Of a DNA stretch of 64,000 bases, positions 18,313 to 27,495 are shown piece by piece. The translations under genes were made by a program, and so were the position numbers. A model generated the notes under the pieces. That model was given only the letters and a program-made list of their open reading frames with translations, had not been told where the DNA came from and ran no database searches. Each line of letters starts with the position of its first letter. The stretch's first letter is position 1. Origin of the DNA: JAXMAR01 sp046350295 (GTDB taxonomy: Bacteria; Planctomycetota; Planctomycetia; Gemmatales; Gemmataceae); NCBI GenBank assembly GCA_046350295.1, contig JAXMAR010000017.1, forward strand, positions 78,078-142,077. Direction: 5' to 3'.

Positions 18313-21300
18313 TTATGGCTGCGGTTTGGTTTCCTCGAGCGATTCGGCGCTCGCGCCGGCATGTCCGTTGGCGCCGGCGACGCCGACCGCTTGAGCGTGC
18401 GGCGTCCCGTCAGCGCCGGCGCCGTTCGGGGACGGTTCTTGCTTGCCGTCGCCGTTGCGGGCCGCTGCTACTGTTACACTCGCGCGTTTTTCCTTGGGCC
18501 TGGGCAGCCAACCGCCGGCGAGCCAGCCGAAACCGCGTTTCAGGCCGCGCAGGCGATTTCGCGTCCAGACGTTGGCGCGGCGCATGCGCTCGGACGAGAA
18601 GAGCGGCAGATCGGCGAAGCCGGCGATGACGTAGAAGAACACCGGCGTCAGGAAGATGCCGAAGATCGTGACGCCGAGCATGCCGCTGAACACGGCGGTA
18701 CCGAGGGTGCGCCGCATCTCGGCGCCGGCGCCGGTCGTGATGAGGAGCGGAACGCAGCCGAGAATGAAGGCGAACGACGTCATCAGGATCGGCCGCAGAC
18801 GCAGGCGGCAGGCTTCGAGCGTCGCTTCGCGGCGCGGCAAGCCCCCCTCCTCGTGCTTGTGCTTGGCGAACTCGACGATCAGGATCGCGTTCTTGCTCGC
18901 CAGGCCGACCAGGACGACGAAGCCGATCTGCGTGAAGATGTTGATGTCGCCATGGGTCACGACCACGCCGATCAGGGAGCCGAGGATGCACATCGGGACG
19001 ACGAGGATGACCGCGAGGGGCAGCGCCCAGCTCTCGTATTGCGCGGCGAGCACCAGGAAGACAAAGGCCACGGCGAGTGGGAAAATCAGGTTGTTGCCGA
19101 CGTTCTTGCTCGCGTCGATCTGCATGTAGTTGATCTCGGTCCATTCGTAGGCCATGCCCGGGGACAGGACCGCGTCACAGATCTTCTCCATCTCCTCGAT
19201 GCCCTGACCCGAGGAGACGCCCGGTTCCGTGGCGCCGAGAATGGCCGCCGCGTGGTACATGTTGTAACGCCCGATGTTGATCGGCCCGCCCACCTCCTTC
19301 ACCTTCAGCACGGCGCCGAGCGGCACCATGTCCCCGAGGGCATTGCGCACTTGCAAACGCTTGATCTTTTCCGGATCGTCGCGGTGGATGCTCCGGGCCT
19401 GCGCGATCACCTGCCACGTCCGGCCGAAGCGGTTGAAGTCGTTGACGTAGTAGGAGCCGAGGTAGACTTGCAGCGTGCTGAAGACTTCACGCGGATCGAC
19501 GCTCATGGTGCGGCATTGGGCGCGGTCGATGTCGACGAAGAGCTGCGGCACGTTAGCCCGATAGATCGAGAACAGCTTGTTCACCACCTTGCGGTTCTCG
19601 GCGCTCTCGAGCACCTGCTTCGTAATGCGGCCGCGCTCCGCCTTGTCCTCGACGTCGGCCCGATCGAGGACGTCGGCCACGGCGTTGGCCATGAGCTGCT
19701 TCGTCAAATACTCCTGGTCGCGCAGTTCGTCGAGCTTGTCGAGGACCGGCTCGGGCACGGTCTCCTTCGTGCCGGACCTCAGCTTTTCCAGCGAACCGGC
19801 GGTGAGCTTGAAGCGGCCCGCGTTGCCGGCCGCGACGACGCGCTCGATGTTCTTCTGCAGCTCGACCGGGCCCAGGTCGCCGCGGTCCTCGATGATGATC
19901 TTGAAACCGCTGCCGGAGCCGAGACCGGAGACCGCGGGGGGCGTGAACAGGGCGACCTGCGCCTCCGGAATCTCCTCCGTCAGGATGTCCTTGACGCGGT
20001 CGGTGATTTCGAAAGCGTGCATCGACGGCCGGCGCCGCTCCGCGAACGGCGTCAGCGTGACGAAGAACTGACCGAAGTTGGAGCCGTTGGCGTTCAGCGT
20101 GAATGACTGCCCGGCGATGCCGGTGACGTGCGTGACGACGGCGTCTCCCGTCTCCGGGTCCACGAGCGGCTGGACGATCTTCTGCACCTGATCGACGACC
20201 TTCTGCGTTCGCTCCAGGGCCGAGGCGTCCGGGAGCTGCAAGGCGATGTAGAAACGCCCCTGGTCCTGATTGGGAATGTAGCCCGTCGGCAGGCGCGAAG
20301 AGGTGAACCAGGTTAACAGGAGAAGGCCGCCGTACAGGGTGAGGGCGATGGCGCTGCCGCGCAGCGCCAGCCCGACGAAACGGGTATAGATGGAAGTGGT
20401 CCTGCGAAAACCCCAGTTGAAGGCGCGGAAGAACCAGCCGAAGAGAAGATCGAACAGCCGGCCCAGCATGTCCTTGCGGGCGCCGCGCTTCGGCAGCAGC
20501 AGCGCGGCGAGAGCGGGACTGAGCGTCAACGAATTGAACGCCGAGATGATCGTGGAGACCGCGATCGTCAGAGCGAACTGGCGGAAGAACTGACCGGTGA
20601 TGCCGCTGATGAAGGCGCAGGGAACGAACACCGCCGAGAGGACCAACGCTACCGCCACGATCGGGCCCGAGACCTCACGCATCGCCTGATGGGCCGCCCG
20701 CCGCGGGGACAATCCTTCCTCGATGTGCCGCTCCACCACCTCGACGACGACGATGGCGTCGTCCACCACGATGCCCACCGCCAGCACCAGGCCGAACAGG
20801 GTCAGCGTGTTGATGGAGAAGCCGATCGCCGCCATGGCCGCGAAGGTCCCGAGGATGGCCACCGGCACGGCCACCAGCGGAATCAGGGCCGAACGCCAGT
20901 TCTGCAGGAACACCATCACGACGATGGCGACCAGGATGATCGCTTCCAGAAGCGTGTGGATGACTTCGTCGATCGACTCCTGGATGAAGGGCGTCATGTC
21001 GAGCGACACGGTGTAATCCAGGTCGTCCGGGAACTGCTTCTTCAGCTCGTCCATCCGCTCGCGGACGCGCTGCGCCGTGGCGATCGAGTTGGCGTCGGGC
21101 GCGCCCAGACCGCGAGCGTGCCGGCCGGCCGCCGTTCACCCGGTCGTCGTGTCCTGGTTGCGCGCTCCCAGCTTGACCTTGCCCACGTCCTTGAGCCGCA
21201 CCTGCCGGCCATACGCATCCGAGCGGATGACGATCTCCTCGAACTCTTCCGGGTGCGACAGGCGGCCGACCGTGGTGATGGTCAGCTCCGAGGCGGCGCC

Positions 21301-21981
21301 GGCGCTCGGCTGCTGGGCGATATGGCCGGCGGCGATCTGCTGGTTCTCCTGCCGCAGCGCCGTGACGACGTCCGAGGCGCTCAGGCTCAGGCTCGCCATG
21401 CGGTCGGCGTCGAGCCAGATGCGCATGCTGTAGTCCTGCTGGCCGAACTGCTGGCAATCGCCGACGCCTTCGACGCGCGAGATCTCGTCGCGCACGTGCA
21501 GCGTCGCGTAGTTGCTCAGATAGAGCTGGTCGTAACGCCCCTTCGGCGAATAGAGCGCGATCACCAGCAGGATGTCCGGGTTGCGCTTGCGCGTCGTCAC
21601 GCCGGCCTGCTTGACCACGTCCGGCAGGAGCGGCATCGCCAGGTTGATGCGGTTCTGCACCAGCACCTGGGCGAAGTTGAGGTCGACCCCCGGCTTGAAC
21701 GTCACCATCAGGTTGTAGGAGCCGTCGTTGTTCGAGAGCGAGATCATGTACAGCATGTCTTCCACGCCGTTGATCTGCTGCTCGATCGGCGCCGCCACCG
21801 AATCGGCGACGTCATGCGCGCTGGCGCCGGGATACACGCAAGCGACGTTGATGCTCGGCGGCGTGATGGGCGGATACTGGGCGACCGGCAAATTGAGAAG
21901 CGCGACCACCCCGGAAAGGGTGATGACGATCGACAGGACCGACGCGAAGATCGGCCGCTCGATAAAGAAGTGCGAGAACAT
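18313..21981 (-). CDS. RND efflux permease (HAE1/AcrB-like), internal frameshift
   Basis: From the ATG at 21981 (MFSHFFIERPIFASVLSIVI) the first frame runs to about 21130 and includes NGVEDMLYMISLSNNDGSYN. The second runs from about 21060 (MDELKKQFPDDLDYTVS) to the stop at 18313 and carries VLAVGIVVDDAIVVVEVVE, FNRFGRTWQVIAQA and VLVGLASKNAILIVEFAK. About 70 bases between them need at least two single-base corrections to join. The protein would be ~1220 residues, somewhat longer than AcrB, with a charged C-terminal tail rich in Ala, Gly and Glu. It lies directly downstream of the fusion-protein gene and is probably co-transcribed with it. Confidence 0.87.
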
Positions 21982-22028
21982 GTCGCGTTGTCGTGCTCTT
22001 GCCGGCGCTCCGGTGTCCTGGGAAAACG

Positions 22029-23249
22029 CTACTTCTTGCCGCTCGCCTGGTGTTCCAGCCACAGGCGGACCAGCGACATCCGCGGCGGCTCGGGGGACTT
22101 CTGCATTTCCACGTCCACCTGGACACCCTTGCGGACGCGTTGCATGCCGGCGACCACGATCCGCTCTCCTTCGCTCAGGCCCTCCTTGCCCTCCTTGCCT
22201 TTCTCCGCCGGCAGGATGACGCGCAGATCACGGATCGATTGCCCGAGCGTGACCGAGCGGTACTCCACTTCGTTCTTGGGCGTGACGACCCAGACGTACT
22301 TGCGTTCCTGGTCGTTCTGCACCGCCTCGTCCGGAATCACGATCGCCTTGTAGGGCGCGCCGATCGGCAAGCGGATGCGGGCGAACAACCCCGGTTTCAG
22401 CAGGCCGTCCTTGTTTTCGAAGACGCCGCGCATGCGTACCGTGCCGGTCGTGCCGCTGATCCGATTGTCGATGAAGTCGATGGTCCCGACGCGGTCGAAC
22501 TCCTTCTCCCCGGCGATGGCCATCATCACGGGCAGGCCCTTCAAGTGGTCCGGCGTCCGTTCCGACATGGGGATGTCGGAAAGCAGACTGGTGTAGGTTC
22601 GCTCGTCCACGTCGAAGTAGACGAAGAGCGCTTCCTCGCTGACGAGCGTGGTCAGTACCGTGTCGTCCGCCTTCACCAGATTGCCGGGATCGGCGCCCGG
22701 ATAGCGGCGGCTGATGCGCCCCTTGATCGGCGCGATCACCTTGGTGAACGTGAGCGTCAATTTCGCCTGGTCGAGCGCCGCTCCTGTCTTGTCGAACGTC
22801 GCCTGCGCCTTCTTGAAAGCCGCGAGCGCCGCGTCGTATTCTTCAACCGAGATGGCCTTGTCCTTGAACAACTTGACGGCCCGGGTGTGTACTTTCTCTT
22901 GGTACTCGAGATCGGCTTTTGCCAGGTCGAGGTTCGCCTGCGCCTGGTTCACGTCCGCCTGGGCCGGGCGCGGGTCGATGCGGAAGAGGACTTTGTCCTT
23001 CTCCACCATGTCCCCTTCCTTGAAGGGCGCCTCGTCCACGTAACCGGTGACACGGGCGCGGATGTCGATCGTCTTCACCGCCTCCAGCCGGCCGGTGAAG
23101 TCCTGGGCAGCGATGACGGTATCGACAATCGGCTGGGTGGCGACGACGCGCGGGTTCTTGGGGCCTTTGGTGGGCGCCGCCTTGCTACAGCCGGCCAACA
23201 GGACCAAGAAAATGGGAAAGGAAAGGGCGAGGCGACAGGGAAGCCGCAT
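22029..23249 (-). CDS. RND membrane fusion (periplasmic adaptor) lipoprotein
   Basis: 406 residues. The ATG at 23249 has a GAGG site and is preferred to an in-frame GTG at 23261. The N-terminus is a lipoprotein signal with lipobox LVLLAGCS. The body has the AcrA-type order: barrel-sandwich half (IRARVTGYVDEAPFKEGDMV), a coiled-coil hairpin (~100-170, QAQANLDLAKADLEYQEK), the second half (VIAPIKGRISRRYPGADPGN), then beta-barrel and membrane-proximal domains. It links the two downstream RND permeases to an outer-membrane channel; no TolC gene is adjacent. It is first in the operon, behind a promoter overlapped by a TetR-type palindrome. Confidence 0.92.
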   Translation of the reverse strand: MRLPCRLALSFPIFLVLLAGCSKAAPTKGPKNPRVVATQPIVDTVIAAQDFTGRLEAVKTIDIRARVTGYVDEAPFKEGDMVEKDKVLFRIDPRPAQADVNQAQANLDLAKADLEYQEKVHTRAVKLFKDKAISVEEYDAALAAFKKAQATFDKTGAALDQAKLTLTFTKVIAPIKGRISRRYPGADPGNLVKADDTVLTTLVSEEALFVYFDVDERTYTSLLSDIPMSERTPDHLKGLPVMMAIAGEKEFDRVGTIDFIDNRISGTTGTVRMRGVFENKDGLLKPGLFARIRLPIGAPYKAIVIPDEAVQNDQERKYVWVVTPKNEVEYRSVTLGQSIRDLRVILPAEKGKEGKEGLSEGERIVVAGMQRVRKGVQVDVEMQKSPEPPRMSLVRLWLEHQASGKK

Positions 23250-23587
23250 GATCGACCTCACTTGGCGAGCGGACGCGGGCGAAGGCGGGCGGTGGAACCT
23301 TCCATGATTATAAGTAGACTGACCGGTCAGTCAATAAATGCAGTCTTACTTCCCGGTAAGCTGGGCTAGCCGGGTTCGCCTCCCGGTCTGTGCCGTTTGG
23401 GTAGAGTATAAGGCTTTTGGTTTACACTTGGCGCCCCAACAGCGACGCTGCACGCTGTCGCCGGAAGCGTGGAGGCCGTGAAGAACGCATTTCCGGCATC
23501 CCCGCCCGAATTGGACACCGGCGAATGCCGCGGGATTCGATTGTTCGTGAGGGGCGGGGCCTCTTTCGTAGCAACCTCTTCTGGGTC
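23250..23587. other. Intergenic region between guaA and the RND operon
   Basis: It holds the RND promoter/operator in its first 90 bases. The rest, up to the guaA stop, shows no gene, repeat or clear terminator. Confidence 0.5.
23307..23334 (-). promoter_or_regulatory. Sigma-70-type promoter with overlapping TetR-like operator
   Basis: On the minus strand, TTGACT (23334-23329) and a perfect TATAAT (23312-23307) are separated by 16 bases. The spacer and the -35 box overlap a perfect 16-bp palindrome, GACTGACCGGTCAGTC (23317-23332), the shape of many TetR/AcrR operators. It lies about 60 bases upstream of the fusion-protein start. A repressor bound here would block RNA polymerase. No TetR gene is present in the window. 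Confidence 0.7.
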
Positions 23588-25141
23588 TCACTCCCATTCG
23601 ATCGTGGCCGGCGGCTTGCTGCTGATGTCATACACCACGCGGTTGACCCCCTTCACCTGGTTGATGATCCGCGTCGAGATCTTCCCCAACAGCTCGTAGG
23701 GCAGGTGCGACCAGTCGGCGGTCATGTAGTCTTCCGTCTGAACCGCCCGGATCGCGACGACGTCTTCATAGGTCCGCCCGTCCCCCATCACGCCGACCGA
23801 TTGAACGGGCAACAACACCGCGAACGCTTGCGCGGTCTTGCGATACCAGCCCGATTGCTTCAACTCCTCCAGCAGGATCGCGTCCGCCTCGCGCAGGACG
23901 TCGAGCCGTTGCCGGCTCACAGGGCCGAGGCAGCGCACCGCCAGGCCGGGACCCGGGAACGGATGCCGCCACACCGTTGTCTCCGGCAACCCCAGCTCCA
24001 GCCCGAGACGACGCACCTCGTCCTTGAACAGGTCCTTCAGCGGTTCGATCAGCTTGAAGCCCAGTTCCTTGGGCAAGCCCCCCACGTTGTGGTGCGTCTT
24101 GATGGTCGCCGCCGGACCGTCCGCCGCGGCCCCGCTTTCAATGACATCCGGATACAGCGTACCCTGCGCGAGAAATTCCGCGTTCTCGATCCGCAGCGCC
24201 TCGTCCTTGAAAACGTCGATGAAGATATGCCCGATGATGCGCCGCTTCTCCTGCGGATCGCTCACCCCCGCCAGCGCCGCCAGAAAACGCTCGGCGGCAT
24301 CCACCATGTGCAGGTCGGCATTGAAGTTGCCACGGAACGTTTTGCGCACCGCATCCTGCTCTCCTTTCCGCAACAACCCGTTGTCGACGAAGATGCACGC
24401 CACCTGCGGCCCCACGGCCCGGATCAAGAGCGCCGCCGCCACCGACGAATCGACGCCGCCTGATAGTCCGCAGATCACCCGGCTCTTGCCGATCCGCTGA
24501 CGCAGCTCCGCCACGGTCTTTTCGATGAACGATTGCAGCTCCCATTTCCCGGCGCAGCCGCAGACCTCGTAGAGGAAGTTCTTCAGGATCTGGCTGCCGC
24601 ACGGCGTATGACTCACCTCGGGATGAAACTGCAGGCCGTAGACCGGCCGGCTGCGATGGCGCACCGCCGCCAGCGAACACGTCTCGGTCGACGCCAGCGG
24701 CACGAACGCCTCGTCGATGCTCTGCACCTGGTCCCCGTGGCTCATCCAGACAACGATCTCGCTGGGCACGCCGCGAAACAGCCCATCCGCCTCCTTGACA
24801 TGACACTGCGCCCGTCCGAACTCGCGGCTCTGCGCCGAGCCGACTCTTCCGCCCATGATCTCACAGGCGAGCTGCATCCCGTAGCAGATGCCCAGGATCG
24901 GAATGCCGAGGTCGAAGATCGCGGGATCGCAGCGCGGCGCCCCGGGCTCATAGACGCTGGCCGGCCCCCCCGAGAAGATCAGCCCGGCCGGCTTCATCTC
25001 GGCCACGCGTGCCGCCGAGATGTCATGCCGGACGAGCTGGCAAAAGACTTTCTGCTCGCGCACGCGCCGGGCGATGAGCTGCGCGTACTGGGCGCCGAAG
25101 TCGAGGATGAGGACCTTTTCCTGGTCAGCGACTGTGGACAT
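23588..25141 (-). CDS. guaA: GMP synthase (glutamine-hydrolysing)
   Basis: 517 residues, the normal length. It converts XMP, ATP and glutamine to GMP, the last step of guanine nucleotide synthesis, in the cytoplasm. The N-terminal class I glutamine amidotransferase domain has the nucleophile at Cys86 in ILGICYGMQ and the catalytic His/Glu in LQFHPEVSHT. The ATP-pyrophosphatase domain has the P-loop GLSGGVDSSVAA, and the C-terminal dimerisation domain ends with RVVYDISSKPPATIEWE. All parts are intact. proC lies 99 bases downstream of its start on the same strand, that is, upstream in transcription. Confidence 0.97.
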   Translation of the reverse strand: MSTVADQEKVLILDFGAQYAQLIARRVREQKVFCQLVRHDISAARVAEMKPAGLIFSGGPASVYEPGAPRCDPAIFDLGIPILGICYGMQLACEIMGGRVGSAQSREFGRAQCHVKEADGLFRGVPSEIVVWMSHGDQVQSIDEAFVPLASTETCSLAAVRHRSRPVYGLQFHPEVSHTPCGSQILKNFLYEVCGCAGKWELQSFIEKTVAELRQRIGKSRVICGLSGGVDSSVAAALLIRAVGPQVACIFVDNGLLRKGEQDAVRKTFRGNFNADLHMVDAAERFLAALAGVSDPQEKRRIIGHIFIDVFKDEALRIENAEFLAQGTLYPDVIESGAAADGPAATIKTHHNVGGLPKELGFKLIEPLKDLFKDEVRRLGLELGLPETTVWRHPFPGPGLAVRCLGPVSRQRLDVLREADAILLEELKQSGWYRKTAQAFAVLLPVQSVGVMGDGRTYEDVVAIRAVQTEDYMTADWSHLPYELLGKISTRIINQVKGVNRVVYDISSKPPATIEWE

Positions 25142-25240
25142 AGATCATCGTGGGAATAAATGCGGCGAGCGCCGCGGCGCCGACGTTTCCCCGATGGACA
25201 CGTCGAGCCTCGATGCTCGCCTCGTCACTTTCTCAATGAC

Positions 25241-26059
25241 TCAACCGGCGCCCAACTCCGTCGCACGCAATGTAGCCGCCTCAACGGCGTCCATCAGCGC
25301 CGCGCGCAGGCCGCCACGCTCCAATTCGCGCAAACCGGCAATCGTCGTCCCGCCCGGGCTGGCGACCATGTCCTTCAGGACGCCGGGGTGCTGGCCCGTC
25401 TCCAGCAGTAGCTTGGCCGCCCCGAAGACCGTCTGCGCCGCCAAGTGCGTCGCCACATCGCGCGGCAACCCCATACGCACACCGCCGTCGCTCAGCGCTT
25501 CAATCACCAGAAAGACATAGGCCGGCCCGCTGCCGGAAAGCCCCGTCACCGCGTCCAGCAAACGCTCCGGCACCGCAAACGCCCGGCCGACGCTGTGGAG
25601 CAGGCGATCAACGAGCGCTACATCCTCCGCCGTCGCTCCGGCCCCGGCCGCATACGCCGAGGCGCTGGCCCCGACCAGCGCCGCCGTGTTGGGCATCACG
25701 CGCACCACCCGCCGCGCCCCCAGGTCCTTGCCGAGCCGCGCCAACGTACAGCCCGCGACGATCGAGACCAGCAGACGCCGCTCGCCCAGCAACGGTTGAA
25801 TGTCCGGACCGAGAGAGGCCACGCTCTGCGGCTTGACCGCGAGCACAACCGCCTCGGATCGCTCCACAACGTCGCGGTTCTCGGCAAAGCAAGGAGCCCC
25901 GGTCGCCTGCGAGAAATCGGAGCGGGCCTGCGGCAAGGGATCACTGGCGCACATCTGCTCCGGCGCCGCCAAGCCGGCCTGGATCCACCCGCGCGCCAGG
26001 GCCGTCGCCATCTTTCCGGCGCCGAGGAAACCGATCCGGGGGGACTGAGCGCCCATCAC
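25241..26059 (-). CDS. proC: Pyrroline-5-carboxylate reductase
   Basis: 272 residues. It reduces 1-pyrroline-5-carboxylate to proline with NAD(P)H, the last step of proline synthesis. The N-terminal Rossmann motif is RIGFLGAGKMATALARG, followed by AVKPQ and by RVMPNTAALVGASASAYAAG. The C-terminal helical dimer domain carries DAVTGLSGSGPAYVFL and the signature PGGTTIAGLRELERGGLRAA. Length and motifs are normal. The exact start (26059 or the adjacent ATG at 26056) is uncertain. It lies upstream of guaA on the same strand. Confidence 0.95.
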   Translation of the reverse strand: MMGAQSPRIGFLGAGKMATALARGWIQAGLAAPEQMCASDPLPQARSDFSQATGAPCFAENRDVVERSEAVVLAVKPQSVASLGPDIQPLLGERRLLVSIVAGCTLARLGKDLGARRVVRVMPNTAALVGASASAYAAGAGATAEDVALVDRLLHSVGRAFAVPERLLDAVTGLSGSGPAYVFLVIEALSDGGVRMGLPRDVATHLAAQTVFGAAKLLLETGQHPGVLKDMVASPGGTTIAGLRELERGGLRAALMDAVEAATLRATELGAG

Positions 26060-26250
26060 TCTTCCGGGAGTTGACAGCGTGGCAAAAGAATCATCTTAGG
26101 GAAAGGTAGCGCAGAAAAAAGTCGACGCTTGCGCTCGAGCGCGGAAGAGCAAGAAAGGTGAGGCGGACCCCCGGCGAACGACCGCGACAACATCGCCGGA
26201 AGTGCTGGACTTCGCTTTCTTTGAACGGAGAAACAGAAGGCGTTCGAGCC

Positions 26251-27195
26251 TTAATCGAGCGTTCTTCCCACCGGCGAGCCGAATATCGCTCCTCGCGGCG
26301 CCGCCGGCGTGAGGGACGTCGGTCCGGTGGCAGGCGCGGTCCTGCCAGGTATGGAGAGGGGCGGCGCCGCTTCCGGTACGCCGGTCGTCGGGATGGACGT
26401 CGTCCGCGAGACCGGAATCGTCACGCTCGGCGTCAGCGGCACGGCTCCCGTTTTCGGCGGCGTCGCAACGGACGCCGCACCGGTCGCCGCCGGCGCCTTG
26501 CCCGTCGGAACCCACGCTTCGGTGAGCAGTTCTTCCTGCAGAAGCTCGAGGGTCTCGCGCCGGCTCGGAATCAAGATGTGCCGATAGTCGAGACGGACGT
26601 TCCGCGCGCCCTCGAGGTCGGCGCCGTTGAACAGCAGGTCGCCGCCGGAGAAGATCAGTCCCCTGGCCCGAACATTGACGATGCGCCTGACGTTCGCCGG
26701 CCTGGCGTACGAATTGTCGCGCACGAAGTCACCGACCAGGTACACCAACAGGTCAACCTGCACACCGTCCCGCGCAAGGTCGTTGGCCACCGCTTCGACG
26801 TAGTTCGCCCCGAGGCTGAAGCCGACCAGGACGATCCGGGCGTCCGGATCAGTCCGGCGGATCTCGCGGATCTTGTCGCCGAACCAGTAGCTCGTGTACA
26901 GCTGCCCGAAGTAGGTGTGCTGGAAACCGATCTTCTTGCAGAACGAGCACAGGCCGTTGAAATTGCCGAGGCAAAGCGGGTTCAGCCCGTTGATGGCGAA
27001 GACGTGCACGCGCTCCTTGCAGCAGCGACACTCGCAGCTTTCGTAGCACGCTGGATAGCGCAGCGCCGGCTCCTCGATCGGATGGATGAACGTGCCGATG
27101 CCCATCTTGGTTACGAGCGGTTCGGCGTGGGCGCATCCGGATACGAACAGGAGAGCGGCGATAATGATGAGAACCGAGCGAGCGCGGGGCTTCAC
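26251..27195 (-). CDS. Cysteine-rich lipoprotein with alpha/beta-hydrolase signature
   Basis: 314 residues from a GTG at 27195, preferred because GGAGG lies 8 bases upstream and a lipoprotein signal follows at once (SVLIIIAALLFVSGCAHAEP). An upstream frame open to 27372 lacks such support. After the lipobox comes a cysteine cluster (CYESCECRCCKERVHVFAI, then LCLGNFNGLCSFCKK). Next is a hydrolase-like stretch with the nucleophile motif IVLVGFSLGANYVEA, then VQVDLLVYLVGDFV. The C-terminal ~70 residues are Pro/Thr/Ala-rich and low-complexity. It is probably anchored in a membrane and facing outward. The substrate is unknown, and the specific family is not recognised. Confidence 0.75.
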   Translation of the reverse strand: MKPRARSVLIIIAALLFVSGCAHAEPLVTKMGIGTFIHPIEEPALRYPACYESCECRCCKERVHVFAINGLNPLCLGNFNGLCSFCKKIGFQHTYFGQLYTSYWFGDKIREIRRTDPDARIVLVGFSLGANYVEAVANDLARDGVQVDLLVYLVGDFVRDNSYARPANVRRIVNVRARGLIFSGGDLLFNGADLEGARNVRLDYRHILIPSRRETLELLQEELLTEAWVPTGKAPAATGAASVATPPKTGAVPLTPSVTIPVSRTTSIPTTGVPEAAPPLSIPGRTAPATGPTSLTPAAPRGAIFGSPVGRTLD

Positions 27196-27495
27196 GGCGG
27201 CATCCTCCGAGGCGACGACTCCTTTCTTATCGGCCGGAGGAATCCGCTGCTTTCCGTCAACCACGCAAACTATCTCAAGTACCATGGCAAATCGGGCAGG
27301 AAAAGACGGTGACGCAAGCTGCGCGAGCCACCCTCCGTGCCGCTCGAACGTCAAAACGCCGAAAACCGGCAAGGCAGGCGCTCTTTTCGTCTTTCTTCCC
27401 AGGGCCGGGCATCATATATTTCCCGCAGGTTTTTTCCACACCTCTCGCGCCACGTCCGGGATAAGCGACGGTCCCGCTGGCCACGGAGATCAGGG
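27196..27495. other. Divergent intergenic region; no gene seen
   Basis: It separates the lipoprotein gene (minus) from the P450 gene (plus) and must contain both promoters. The stretch CATCATATATTTCC at ~27411 is the only A+T-rich patch. No confident promoter pair, operator or hairpin was found. Confidence 0.4.

Noticed and set aside
27260..27290. A possible sigma-54 promoter near the P450 gene (TGGTAC ... TTTGC)
   Set aside because: The spacing between the GG and GC elements is wrong, so it is not a valid -24/-12 promoter.
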